From positions 154,267,345 to 154,331,344 of the forward strand of contig JALGPY010000002.1 of assembly GCA_023055425.1 (NCBI GenBank): 64,000 nt of DNA, given 5' to 3'. A program made the translations under genes and the position numbers. Source of the stretch: Linanthus parryae (Eukaryota; Streptophyta; Magnoliopsida; Ericales; Polemoniaceae). Below the pieces are notes generated by a model that searched no databases, was not told the origin of the DNA, and saw only the letters and a program-made list of their open reading frames with translations. Every line of letters begins with the position of its first letter. Positions within the stretch are counted from its first letter, which is position 1. This document shows, one piece after another, positions 14,033 through 27,646 of the stretch.

Positions 14033-15246
14033 TCTCCGAAAATTTGAGCTCTTTCAATTGTGAAGCACAAAATGCCAGTTGTACTTTGTAGATTCTGGAC
14101 GAATGATATCTATACTTCCGGAGGGGAAAAACCTCTTCGAATTAAGCTTATCGGGTAAGTTGGAAGTTGGTAATGTCATATACCAGAAAATCAATGACGA
14201 TGACGTGATGGTAAACATGCCCCCATCTATTCAGCAACACTCATTCATCGCGTTGGCGGTGAAGGTCCTTCCACCAAGCTCAGTTTTATTCATAAAGCCA
14301 CTTTTATGTTCGCCATTCCGAGGAGAATTAGATTTGGCTGTCTGCATGGGCATGTTCTTTGGCTTTGAGTATGCACCTTTAGAGATTCATTCTCATTCGG
14401 AGAGACTACTCTTTTCAAACACTATTTTTGCGGTGATGATACTGTAAGATCTTGTTTCATTTAGGCTCTTATATGTCACACCTAATGTTTGTCATAATGT
14501 TTATTGAGCTACATGTTTAGTCATATAATATCTTAATGTCCTTATAATTCTTATAGCATTATGATAATAGTGAGAGAATGTCAGATTTTTATCATTTCTA
14601 TAGAATTTCGCTTCTCTCCGTAACTTGGGAGCCGCTGTAAAAATTGTACCAGTCCATGGGTCTACCATTTTTATATCTTCAAGGTATGATAATCAAGTAT
14701 CATTTCTCTGGTTGCTTCTCTTTCTCATTATTGCTTACCAGGTTGCTATTTCCAGGATATATTAAAGAGGAGAAGACCTATGATGAAGCCAAATCTAAAA
14801 AATTAAAATCCTAGAAGTTAAAATAACAAGCAAGTAAGCTTATTTTTGTCTGTTGACCATCTGATTTGTTGTTTAACTTTTGTGTGTCTAACTAAATTTT
14901 TGTTTTATGTTCTTTTTGTGCACCACTCGTTATTCCATTCTCTTTGCCTACAAATGACATGCGGAGAACATTGTTTCATGAAATAATTATGGTTGGTTGA
15001 AGGGTTCAAATTTATTGTTTAGCTGAACCTATTTTCATTTAATCTATAGTTCCAAATTATTTGCAGAATGTGTTATAAAGTAGACAAAAAGAGAAGAGTG
15101 TCGCAGTATGCATGACACAGTATGCATCACAGTTACAATTTTTGAAAGCTTAGCTGAAGGGGTGAAAATGGAATTTCTCAAACTAAAAGGTGTGCACTGT
15201 CTTTTCATCAAACCTAAGGTGGTGAAAGGGTCTTTTATCCATTTTA
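14033..15246 (+). pseudogene. NRPD1 fragment in monomer A5
   Basis: A-type copy 3415 bp after A4. The open stretch at 14079-14447 differs from the A consensus at three residues: Leu for His before PEGKN, Glu for Lys after NLF, and Phe for Ser near the end. The changes show no sign of being constrained. Confidence 0.8.
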
Positions 15247-15759
15247 AAATTTAAATTTATATATTTAAAACAAAAAATGAGATGTCGCTACTTTCAATAA
15301 GGGAGATGGATGGAAATTGCATATGCGCATCAAATTAGAATAATGTAGGGGATTTTGGTGGTAAATTAATAGTGCAATAGGTTAAGTGTAAAAAAAACAA
15401 TAAAACAAATAAGTTTCCGATAGAAAAATCAAAAAATATATGAATAATGCTAACAGTACCCGGGATGACACGACGACAAGACATGAACTTAACACGAGCG
15501 GGATTAGGTCGACACGAATGTGCAACTGGTCAATAATGGGTCGAACAAAAAGTGACACGAAAATAAATGGGTCTTCGCCGGGTCAACAAATTTCTGACCA
15601 GGTTCAACCCAACCCAGAACCCGATGGGATGACCCAAATTGCCAGGCCTAATCCTGAGGCTACACATAAAGGAGTATTCTATCTTCCCAAAGGTATTAGA
15701 GCTTAAATGAACTAACAAATAGCTGATTTTTTTTTCTTTTAATAAAAACTACTTACAAC

Positions 15760-16937
15760 TCTCCGAAAATTTGAGCTCTTTGAATTGTGAAGCACAAAAT
15801 GCTAGTTGTACCCTACAGATTCTTGACAAATGATAGATATACATCCGGAAGGAAAAAACCTGGTCAAATTAATCTTAATGGGTAAGTTGGAAATTTGTGA
15901 TGTCATATACCAGAAACTCAAAGACAATGACATTGTGATGATAAACATTCCTCAGTCATCGCGTTGTTGGTGAAGGTCCTTCCCCAAACTCAGTTTTTAT
16001 TCATAATGCCACTTATAGTTCGCCATTCCGAGGGGATTTAGATTGTGACTATCTACATGGGTATGTTCTTTAGCTTTCAGTATGCAGCCTTAGAGATACA
16101 GTCTCATCTGGAGAGTCTACACTTTTAAACATATTTCTATGGTGATGATATTGTAAGATCTTGTCTCATTTATGCTCTTCTCTCGCATACCTAATGTTTT
16201 CCATAATGTTTATTGTGCCACATCTTCATTCGTACAACATCTTAATGTCCTTATAATTCATATTGCATTCTGATTATAATGAGAGTTTTTTTCATGCCGA
16301 CTTATTTATCTTTCCTATGGCGTTTAGCTTCTCTCCGGAGACTGGGAGCCGCCGTAAACATTGTACCAGTCCATGCATGGGTCCGCCATTTTAATATCTT
16401 CAAGGTATGAAAATCCAGAATTAGTTCTCTTGTAAATTCTTTTTCTCATTATTTCTTATCGGGTTGTTATGTAATTTTCAAGATATATTAAAGAGGAGAA
16501 GACCCATAGTGAAGCCAATTCTCAAAAAATATTATCCCATAACAAAAAATAACAAGCAAGTAAGCTTCTTTTTTGGCTATTGACCATCTGATTTGTTGTT
16601 GAACTTTTGTAAGTCTAACTAAATTCTTGTTTTGTGCTTTTTCTGTGCGCCACTCTTTATTCTATTCTCTGTATCTACAAATGACATGTGGACAACTTTG
16701 TTTCATGAAAGAATTATAGTTTGTTGAAAGGTTCAAATTTATTATTTAGCTAATTTGATTATATTTACTCCATACTTTAAATTATTTTCAAAATATGTTA
16801 TGATTAAAATAAAAGAGAAGAGCGTTACAGTATGCATCTAACTTAGCTGAAGAGGTGAAAGTGCCATTTCTAAAACTAGAATGTGAAGTGTTTTTTCATC
16901 TAACTTAAGGGGAGAAAGGGTCTTTTATACATTTTAA
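15760..16937 (+). pseudogene. NRPD1 fragment in monomer B5, with 29-bp deletion
   Basis: B-type copy 3415 bp after B4, with the shared deletion near 16835. Nearly identical to B3 and B4. Confidence 0.78.
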
Positions 16938-17448
16938 AAATGTAATTTAGATATTTAAAATAAAAAAGTGAGATGTCTTTACTTTCAATAACGGAGATGG
17001 ATGAAATTATACTATTCGTCCATAATTAGGATAATGTAAGGGATTTTGATGGAAATTAATAGTGTGATAGGGTAAGTGTAAAAAAAATAAGACAACTAAA
17101 TAACCGATGAAAAATTCAAAAATATATGCATAATGCTAACAATATCTCGGTCGACACGACGATATGACACGAACCCGACACGAGCGGGCTATGATCGACA
17201 TGGACGTGTAACGGGTAAAAACGGTTCGAACTGTAAGTGATACGAAAATAAATGGGTCTACGCGCGGTCGACAAATTTATGACCCGGTTCAACCCAACAA
17301 GCAAGGAACGCGTTGGGATGACCGGAATTTCCAGACCTAATCAAGAGGCTAAAGATAAAGGAGTGTTTTTGTCTTCACAAAGGAAATATAGCTCAAATGA
17401 ACTAACGCAGGGCAGGTTTTTTTCTTTTTATAAAAACATACTTACAAG

Positions 17449-18662
17449 TCTCCGAAAATTTGAGCTCTTTCAATTGTGAAGCACAAAATGCCAGTTGTAC
17501 TTTGTAGATTCTGGACGAATGATATCTACACTTCCGGAGGGGAAAAACCTCTTCAAATTAAGCTTATCGGGTAAGTTGGAAGTTGGTAATGTCATATACC
17601 AGAAAATCAATGACGATGACGTGATGGTAAACATGCCCCCATCTATTCAGCAACACTCATTCATCGCGTTGGCGGTGAAGGTCCTTCCACCAAGCTCAGT
17701 TTTATTCATAAAGCCACTTTTATGTTCGCCATTCCGAGGAGAATTAGATTTGGCTGTCTGCATGGGCATGTTCTTTGGCTTTGAGTATGCACCTTTAGAG
17801 ATTCATTCTCATTCGGAGAGACTACTCTTTTCAAACACTATTTCTGCGGTGATGATACTGTAAGATCTTGTTTCATTTAGGCTCTTATATGTCACACCTA
17901 ATGTTTGTCATAATGTTTATTGAGCTACATGTTTAGTCATATAATATCTTAATGTCCTTATAATTCTTATAGCATTATGATAATAGTGAGAGAATGTCAG
18001 ATTTTTATCATTTCTATAGAATTTCGCTTCTCTCCGTAACTTGGGAGCCGCTGTAAAAATTGTACCAGTCCATGGGTCTACCATTTTTATATCTTCAAGG
18101 TATGATAATCAAGTATCATTTCTCTGGTTGCTTCTCTTTCTCATTATTGCTTACCAGGTTGCTATTTCCAGGATATATTAAAGAGGAGAAGACCTATGAT
18201 GAAGCCAAATCTAAAAAATTAAAATCCTAGAAGTTAAAATAACAATCAAGTAAGCTTATTTTTGTCTGTTGACCATCTGATTTGTTGTTTAACTTTTGTG
18301 TGTCTAACTAAATTTTTGTTTTATGTTCTTTTTGTGCACCACTCGTTATTCCATTCTCTTTGCCTACAAATGACATGCGGAGAACATTGTTTCATGAAAT
18401 AATTATGGTTGGTTGAAGGGTTCAAATTTATTGTTTAGCTGAACCTATTTTCATTTAATCTATAGTTCCAAATTATTTGCAGAATGTGTTATAAAGTAGA
18501 CAAAAAGAGAAGAGTGTCGCAGTATGCATGACACAGTATGCATCACAGTTACAATTTTTGAAAGCTTAGCTGAAGGGGTGAAAATGGAATTTCTCAAACT
18601 AAAAGGTGTGCACTGTCTTTTCATCAAACCTAAGGTGGTGAAAGGGTCTTTTATCCATTTTA
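17449..18662 (+). pseudogene. NRPD1 fragment in monomer A6
   Basis: A-type copy with one extra T in the head (near 17370) that shifts the spacing to 3416 bp. Its open stretch (17495-17863) shares the Leu-for-His change with A5, so A5 and A6 are probably sister copies. Confidence 0.8.
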
Positions 18663-19175
18663 AAATTTAAATTTATATATTTAAAACAAAAAATGAGATG
18701 TCGCTACTTTCAATAAGGGAGATGGATGGAAATTGCATATGCGCATCAAATTAGAATAATGTAGTGGATTTTGGTGGTAAATTAATAGTGCAATAGGTTA
18801 AGTGTAAAAAAAACAATAAAACAAATAAGTTTCCGATAGAAAAATCAAAAAATATATGAATAATGCTAACAGTACCCGGGATGACACGACGACAAGACAT
18901 GAACTTAACACGAGCGGGATTAGGTCGACACGAATGTGCAACTGGTCAATAATGGGTCGAACAAAAAGTGACACGAAAATAAATGGGTCTTCGCCGGGTC
19001 AACAAATTTCTGACCAGGTTCAACCCAACCCAGAACCCGATGGGATGACCCAAATTGCCAGGCCTAATCCTGAGGCTACACATAAAGGAGTATTCTATCT
19101 TCCCAAAGGTATTAGAGCTTAAATGAACTAACAAATAGCTGATTTTTTTTTCTTTTAATAAAAACTACTTACAAC

Positions 19176-20353
19176 TCTCCGAAAATTTGAGCTCTTTGAA
19201 TTGTGAAGCACAAAATGCTAGTTGTACCCTACAGATTCTTGACAAATGATAGATATACATCCGGAAGGAAAAAACCTGGTCAAATTAATCTTAATGGGTA
19301 AGTTGGAAATTTGTGATGTCATATACCAGAAACTCAAAGACAATGACATTGTGATGATAAACATTCCTCAGTCATCGCGTTGTTGGTGAAGGTCCTTCCC
19401 CAAACTCAGTTTTTATTCATAATGCCACTTATAGTTCGCCATTCCGAGGGGATTTAGATTGTGACTATCTACATGGGTATGTTCTTTAGCTTTCAGTATG
19501 CAGCCTTAGAGATACAGTCTCATCTGGAGAGTCTACACTTTTAAACATATTTCTATGGTGATGATATTGTAAGATCTTGTCTCATTTATGCTCTTCTCTC
19601 GCATACCTAATGTTTTCCATAATGTTTATTGTGCCACATCTTCATTCGTACAACATCTTAATGTCCTTATAATTCATATTGCATTCTGATTATAATGAGA
19701 GTTTTTTTCATGCCGACTTATTTATCTTTCCTATGGCGTTTAGCTTCTCTCCGGAGACTGGGAGCCGCCGTAAACATTGTACCAGTCCATGCATGGGTCC
19801 GCCATTTTAATATCTTCAAGGTATGAAAATCCAGAATTAGTTCTCTTGTAAATTCTTTTTCTCATTATTTCTTATCGGGTTGTTATGTAATTTTCAAGAT
19901 ATATTAAAGAGGAGAAGACCCATAGTGAAGCCAATTCTCAAAAAATATTATCCCATAACAAAAAATAACAAGCAAGTAAGCTTCTTTTTTGGCTATTGAC
20001 CATCTGATTTGTTGTTGAACTTTTGTAAGTCTAACTAAATTCTTGTTTTGTGCTTTTTCTGTGCGCCACTCTTTATTCTATTCTCTGTATCTACAAATGA
20101 CATGTGGACAACTTTGTTTCATGAAAGAATTATAGTTTGTTGAAAGGTTCAAATTTATTATTTAGCTAATTTGATTATATTTACTCCATACTTTAAATTA
20201 TTTTCAAAATATGTTATGATTAAAATAAAAGAGAAGAGCGTTACAGTATGCATCTAACTTAGCTGAAGAGGTGAAAGTGCCATTTCTAAAACTAGAATGT
20301 GAAGTGTTTTTTCATCTAACTTAAGGGGAGAAAGGGTCTTTTATACATTTTAA
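19176..20353 (+). pseudogene. NRPD1 fragment in monomer B6, with 29-bp deletion
   Basis: B-type copy with the shared deletion near 20251. Nearly identical to B3-B5. It is the last copy with the head variants CCTGAG and GCTTAAATG; B7 has the older CCAGAG and GCTCAAATG. Confidence 0.78.
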
Positions 20354-20863
20354 AAATGTAATTTAGATATTTAAAATAAAAAAGTGAGATGTCGTTACTT
20401 TCAATAACGGAGATGGATGAAATTATACTATTCGTCCATAATTAGGATAATGTAAGGGATTTTGATGGAAATTAATAGTGTGATAGGGTAAGTGTAAAAA
20501 AAATAAGACAACTAAATAACCGATGAAAAATTCAAAAATATATGCATAATGCTAACAATATCTCGGTCGACACGACGATATGACACGAACCCGACACGAG
20601 CGGGCTATGATCGACATGGACGTGTAACGGGTAAAAACGGTTCGAACTGTAAGTGATACGAAAATAAATGGGTCTACGCGCGGTCGACAAACTTATGACC
20701 CGGTTCAACCCAACAAGCAAGGAACGCGTTGGGATGACCGGAATTTCCAGACCTAATCAAGAGGCTAAAGATAAAGGAGTGTTTTGTCTTCACAAAGGAA
20801 ATATAGCTCAAATGAACTAACGCAGGGCAGGTTTTTTTCTTTTTATAAAAACATACTTACAAG

Positions 20864-22077
20864 TCTCCGAAAATTTGAGCTCTTTCAATTGTGAAGCACA
20901 AAATGCCAGTTGCACTTTGAAGATTCTGGACAAATGATATCTATTCATCCGGAGGGGAAAAACCTCTTCAAATTAAGCTTATCGGGTAAGTTGGATGTTG
21001 GTAATGTCATATACCAGAAAATCAATGACGATGACGTGATGGTAAACATGCCCCCATCTATTCAGCAACACTCATTCATCGCGTTGGCGGTGAAGGTCCT
21101 TCCACCAAGCTCAGTTTTATTCATAAAGCCACTTTTATGTTCGCCATTCCGAGGAGAATTAGATTTGGCTGTCTGCATGGGCATGTTCTTTGGCTTTGAG
21201 TATGCACCTTTAGAGATTCATTCTCATTCGGAGAGACTACGCTTTTCAAACACTATTTCTGCGGTGATGATACTGTAAGATCTTGTTTCATTTAGGCTCT
21301 TATATGTCACACCTAATGTTTGTCATAATGTTTATTGAGCTACATGTTTAGTCATATAATATCTTAATGTCCTTATAATTCTTATAGCATTATGATAATA
21401 GTGAGAGAATGTCAGATTTTTATCATTTCTATAGAATTTCGCTTCTCTCCGTAACTTGGGAGCCGCTGTAAAAATTGTACCAGTCCATGGGTCTACCATT
21501 TTTATATCTTCAAGGTATGATAATCAAGTATCATTTCTCTGGTTGCTTCTCTTTCTCATTATTGCTTACCAGGTTGCTATTTCCAGGATATATTAAAGAG
21601 GAGAAGACCTATGATGAAGCCAAATCTAAAAAATTAAAATCCTAGAAGTTAAAATAACAAGCAAGTAAGCTTATTTTTGTCTGTTGACCATCTGATTTGT
21701 TGTTTAACTTTTGTGTGTCTAACTAAATTTTTGTTTTATGTTCTTTTTGTGCACCACTCTTTATTCCATTCTCTTTGCCTACAAATGACATGCGGAGAAC
21801 ATTGTTTCATGAAATAATTATGGTTGGTTGAAGGGTTCAAATTTATTGTTTAGCTGAACCTATTTTCATTTAATCTATAGTTCCAAATTATTTGCAGAAT
21901 GTGTTATAAAGTAGACAAAAAGAGAAGAGTGTCGCAGTATGCATGACACAGTATGCATCACAGTTACAATTTTTGAAAGCTTAGCTGAAGGGGTGAAAAT
22001 GGAATTTCTCAAACTAAAAGGTGTGCACTGTCTTTTCATCAAACCTAAGGTGGTGAAAGGGTCTTTTATCCATTTTA
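20864..22077 (+). pseudogene. NRPD1 fragment in monomer A7
   Basis: A-type copy that differs more than A3-A6. Its open stretch (20910-21278) has HFED in place of YFVD, Gln for Arg, Asp for Glu and Arg for Leu. It marks the start of the gradient toward the diverged array edge. Confidence 0.8.
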
Positions 22078-22591
22078 AAATTTAAATTTATATATTTAAA
22101 ACAAAAAATGGGATGTCGCTACTTTCAATAAGGGAGATGGATGGAAATTGCATATGCGCATCAAATTAGAATAATGTAGGGGATTTTGGTGGTAAATTAA
22201 TAGTGCAATAGGTTAAGTGTAAAAAAAACAATAAAACAAATAAGTTTCCGATAGAAAAATCAAAAAATATATGAATAATGCTAACAATACCCGGGATGAC
22301 ACGACGACAAGACATGAACCCAACACGAGCGGGATTAGGTCGACACGAATGTGCAACTGGTCAATAATGGGTCGAACAAAAAGTGACACGAAAATAAATG
22401 GGTCTTCGCCGGGTCAACAAATTTCTGACCAGGTTCAACCCAACCCAGAACCCGATGGGATGACCCAAATTGCCAGGCCTAATCCAGAGGCTACACATAA
22501 AGGAGTATTCTATCTTCCCAAAGGTATTAGAGCTCAAATGAACTAACAAATAGCTTTTTTTTATTTTCTTTTAATAAAAACTACTTACAAC

Positions 22592-23768
22592 TCTCCGAAA
22601 ATTTGAGCTCTTTGAATTGTGAAGCACAAAATGCTAGTTGTACCCTACAGATTCTTGACAAATGATAGATATACATCCGGAAGGAAAAAACCTCGTCAAA
22701 TTAATCTTAATGGGTAAGTTGGAAATTTGTGATGTCATATACCAGAAACTCAAAGACAATGACATTGTGATGATAAACATTCCTCAGTCATCGCGTTGTT
22801 GTTGAAGGTCCTTCCCCAAACTCAGTTTTTATTCATAATGCCACTTATAGTTCGCCATTCCGAGGGGATTTAGATTGTGACTATCTACATGGGTATGTTC
22901 TTTAGCTTTCAGTATGCAGCCTTAGAGATACAGTCTCATCTGGAGAGTCTACACTTTTAAACATATTTCTATGGTGATGATATTGTAAGATCTTGTCTCA
23001 TTTATGCTCTTCTCTGGCATACCTAATGTTTGCCATAATGTTTATTGTGCCACATCTTCATTCGTACAACATCTTAATGTCCTTATAATTCATATTGCAT
23101 TCTGATTATAATGAGAGTTTTTTTCATGCCGACTTATTTATCTTTCCTATGGCGTTTAGCTTCTCTCCGGAGACTGGGAGCCGCCGTAAACATTGTACCA
23201 GTCCATGCATGGGTCCGCCATTTTAATATCTTCAAGGTATGAAAATCCAGAATTAGTTCTCTTGTAAATTCTTTTTCTCATTATTTCTTATCGGGTTGTT
23301 ATGTAATTTTCAAGATATATTAAAGAGGAGAAGACCCATAGTGAAGCCAATTCTCAAAAAATATTATCCCATAACAAAAAATAACAAGCAAGTAAGCTTC
23401 TTTTTTGGCTGTTGACCATCTGATTTGTTGTTCAACTTTTGTAAGTCTAACTAAATTCTTGTTTTGTGCTTTTTCTGTGCGCCACTCTTTATTCTATTCT
23501 CTGTATCTACAAATGACATGTGGACAACTTTGTTTCATGAAAGAATTATAGTTTGTTGAAAGGTTCAAATTTATTATTTAGCTAATTTGATTATATTTAC
23601 TCCATACTTTAAATTATTTTCAAAATATGTTATGATTAAAATAAAAGAGAAGAGCGTTACAGTATGCATCTAACTTAGCTGAAGAGGTGAAAGTGCCATT
23701 TCTAAAACTAGAATGTGAAGTCTTTTTTCATCTAACTTAAGGGGAGAAAGGGTCTTTTATACATTTTA
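22592..23768 (+). pseudogene. NRPD1 fragment in monomer B7, with 29-bp deletion
   Basis: B-type copy with the exon d deletion but with head variants like those of the right array block. It is therefore intermediate between the older full-length B copies and the amplified B3-B6 group. Confidence 0.78.
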
Positions 23769-24271
23769 AAAATGTAATTTAGATATTTAAAATAAAAAAA
23801 GTGAGTTGTCGTTACTTTCAATAACGGAGATGGATGAAATTATACTATTCGTCCATAGGATAATGTAAGGGATTTTGGTGGAAATTAATAGTGTGATAGG
23901 GTAAGTGTAAAAAAAATAAGACAACTAAATAACCGATGAAAAATTCAAAAATATATGCATAATGCTAACAATATCTCGGTCGACACGACGATATGACACG
24001 AACCCGACACGAGCGGGCTATGTTCAACATGGACGTGTAACGGGTAAAAACGGTTCGAACTGTAAGTGATACGAAAATAAATGGGTCTATGCGCGGTCGA
24101 CAAATTTATGACCCGGTTCAACCCAACAAGGAACGCGTTGGGTTGACCGGAATTTCCAGACCTAATCAAGAGGCTAAAGATAAAGGAGTGTTTTGTCTTC
24201 ACAAAGGAAATATAGCTCAAATGAACTAACGCAGGGCAGGTTTTTTCTTTTTATAAAAACATACTTACAAG

Positions 24272-25488
24272 TCTCCGAAAATTTGAGCTCTTTCAATTGT
24301 GAAGCACAAAATGCCAGTTGTACTTTGTAGATTCTGGACGAATGATATCTATACATCCGGAGGGGAAAAACCTCTTCAAATTAAGCTTATCGGGTAAGTT
24401 GGAAGTTGGTAATGTCATATACCAGAAAATCAATGACGATGACGTGATGGTAAACATGCCCCCATCTATTCAGCAACACTCATTCATCGCGTTGGCGGTG
24501 AAGGTCCTTCCACCAAGCTCAGTTTTATTCATAAAGCCACTTTTATGTTCGCCATTTCGAGGAGAATTAGATTTGGCTGTTTGCATGGGCATGTTCTTTG
24601 GCTTTGAGTATGCACCTTTAGAGATTCATTCTCATTCGGAGAGACTACTCTTTTCAAACACTATTTCTGCGGTGATGATACTGTAAGATCTTGTTTCATT
24701 TAGGCTCTTATATGTCACACCTAATGTTTGTCATAATGTTTATTGAGCTACATGTTTAGTCATACAATATCTTAATGTCCTTATAATTCTTATAGCATTA
24801 TGATAATAATGAGAGAATGTCAGATTCTATCATTTCTATAGAATTTCGCTTCTCTCCGTAACTTGGGAGCCGCTGTAAAAATTGTACCAGTCCATGAGTC
24901 TACCATTTTTATATCTTCAAGGTATGATAATCAAGAATCATTTCTCTGGTTGCTTCTCTTTCTCATTATTGCTTACCAGGTTGCTATTTCCAGGATATAT
25001 TAAAGAGCAGAAGACCTATGATGAAGCCAAATCTAAAAAATTAATATCCTAGAAGTTAAAATAACAAGCAAGTAAGCTTATTTTTGTCTGTTGACCATCT
25101 GATTTGTTGTTTAACTTTTGTGTGTCTAACTAAATTTTTGTTTTATGTTCTTTTTGTGCACCACTCTTTATTCCATTCTCTTTGCCTACAAATGACATGC
25201 GGAGAACATTGTTTCATGAAATAATTACGGTTGGTTGAAGGGTTTAAATTTATTGTTTAGCTGAACTTATTTTCATTTAATCTATAGTTCCAAATTATTT
25301 GCAGAATGTGTTATAAAGTAGACAAAAAGAGAAGAGTGTCGCAGTATGCATGACACAGTATGCATCACAGTTACAATTTTTGAAAGCTTAGCTGAAGGGG
25401 TCAAAATGGAATTTCTCAAACTAAAAGGTGTGCACTGTCTTTTCATCAAACCTAAGGTGGTGAAAGGGTCTTTTATCCATTTTAAAAT
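24272..25488 (+). pseudogene. NRPD1 fragment in monomer A8
   Basis: A-type copy with an open stretch at 24318-24686 and an exon d remnant reading VCITVTIFE at 25346-25576. It shares a short head deletion (AACAAGGAAC for AACAAGCAAGGAAC) with the right-block copy at 51371, so those two are probably counterparts in the segmental duplication. Confidence 0.8.
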
Positions 25489-25924
25489 TTTAATTTATAT
25501 ATTTAAAACAAAAAATGAGATGTCGTTACTTTCAATAACGGAGATGGATGGAAATTGCATATGCGCATCAAATTAAATAATGTAGGGGATCTTGGTGGTA
25601 AATTAATAGTGCAATTGGTTAAGTGTAAAAAAACAATAACGCATATAAGTTTCCGATAGAAAAATCCAAAAATATATGAATAATGCTAAAAATACCCGGG
25701 ATGACACGAGGACAAGACATGAACCCAACACGAGCGGGATTATGTCGACAAGAATGTGCAACGGGTCAATAATGGATCAAACCGAAAGTGATACGAAAAT
25801 ATATGGGTCTTCGTCGGGTCGACAAATTTCTGCCCCGATTCAACCCAACCCAGAACCCGATGGGATGACCCAAATTGCCAGGCCTAATCAAGAGGCTACA
25901 CATAAAGGAGTATTCTATCTTCCC

Positions 25925-27136
25925 CTAAAATTTGAGCTCTTTTAATTGTGCAACACAAAATGCTAGTTGTACCCTGCAGATTCTTGACAAGTGATAGATG
26001 TACATCTGGAAGGAATAAACCTCGTCAAATTAAGCTTAATGGGTAAGTTGGAAATTTGTGATGTCATATACCAGAAACTCAAAGACAATGACATTGTGAT
26101 GATAAACATGCCTCAGTCATCGCGTTGATGGTAAAGGTCCTTCCCCAAGCTCAATTTTTATTCGTAAATCCACTTATATGTTCGCCATTCCGAGGGGATT
26201 TAGATTGTGACTATCTGCATGGGTATGTTCTTTAGCTTTCAGTATGCAGCCTTAGAGATCCAGTCTCATCTGGAGAGACTACACTTTTCAAACATATTTC
26301 TATGGTGACGATATTGTAAGATCTTGTCTCACTTATGCTCTTCTCTGGAATACCTAATGTTTGCCATCATGTTTATTGTGCTACATCTTCATTCGTACAA
26401 TATCTTAATGTCCTTATAATTCTTATAGCATTCTGATTATAATGAGAGTGTTTTTAATGACGACTTATTTATCTTTCCAATGGAGTTTAGCTTCTCTCCG
26501 GGGACTTGGAGCTTCCGTAAACATTGTACCAGTCCATGCATGGGTCGGCCATTTTCATATCTTCAAAGTATGAAAATCCAGAATTAGTTCCCTTGTGAAT
26601 TCTTTTTCTCATTATTTCTTACCGGGTTGTTATGTAATTTACATGATATATTAAAGAGGAGAAGACCTATAGTGAAGCCAATTTTTAAAAAAATATTATC
26701 CCATAAATGAAAATAACAAGCAAGTAAGCTTCCTTTTGTCTGTTGGCCATCTGATTTGTTGTTCAACTTTTGTAAGTCTAACTAAATTCTTGTTTTGTGC
26801 TTTTTCTGTGCGCCACTCTTTATTCTATTCTCTGTATCTACAAATGACATGTGGAGAACTTTGTTTCATGAAAGAATTATAGTTGGTTGAATGGTTCAAA
26901 TTTATTATTAAGCTTAATTGATTTATATTTACTCCATACTTTGAATGATTTGCAAAATATGTTATGATTAAAATAAAAGAGAAGAGCGTCACAGTATGCA
27001 TGACACAGTATGCATCACAGTTACAATTGCTGAAAGCTTTGCTGAAGAGGTGAAAGTGTCATTTCTAAAACTAGAAGGTAAGAAGTGTTTTTTCATCAAA
27101 CCTAAAGGGAGAAAGGGTCTTTTATACATTTTAAAA
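25925..27136 (+). pseudogene. NRPD1 fragment in monomer B8
   Basis: B-type copy at the transition to the diverged edge. About 80-90 bp between the head and exon a are missing: CTTCCC runs straight into the start of exon a. The metal-A region again reads DLDCD, followed by YLHGY. Exon d is full length, without the 29-bp deletion. Confidence 0.78.
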
Positions 27137-27646
27137 ATGTAACTTAGATTTTAAAAATAAAAAGTGAGTTGTCGTTACTTTCAATAACGGAGATGGATGA
27201 CATCATAGTATTCGTCAAAAATTAGGATAATGTGAGGCATTTTGGTGGTAAATTAATAGTGCGATAGGTTAAGTGTAAAAAAACTATAAGACAATGAAAT
27301 AACCGATGAAAAATTCAAAAACATATGCATAATGCTACAATATCTCGGTCGACACGACGACAAGACACGAACCCGACACGAGCGGGCTTTGATCGACACG
27401 AACGTGTAACGGGTCAAAACGGTTCGAACCGTATGTGACACGAAAATAAATGGGTCTACGCCAGGTCGACAAATTTATGACCTAGTTCAACCCAACAAGG
27501 AACGTGGTGGGTTGACCCGAATTGCCAGGCCTAATCAAGAGGCTAAACATAAAGGAGTGTTTTGTCTTCACAAACGAATTAGAGCTCAAATATACTACTA
27601 ACGCAGTAGGGTTGCTTTTTTTCATTTTATAAAAACAAGTTACAGC

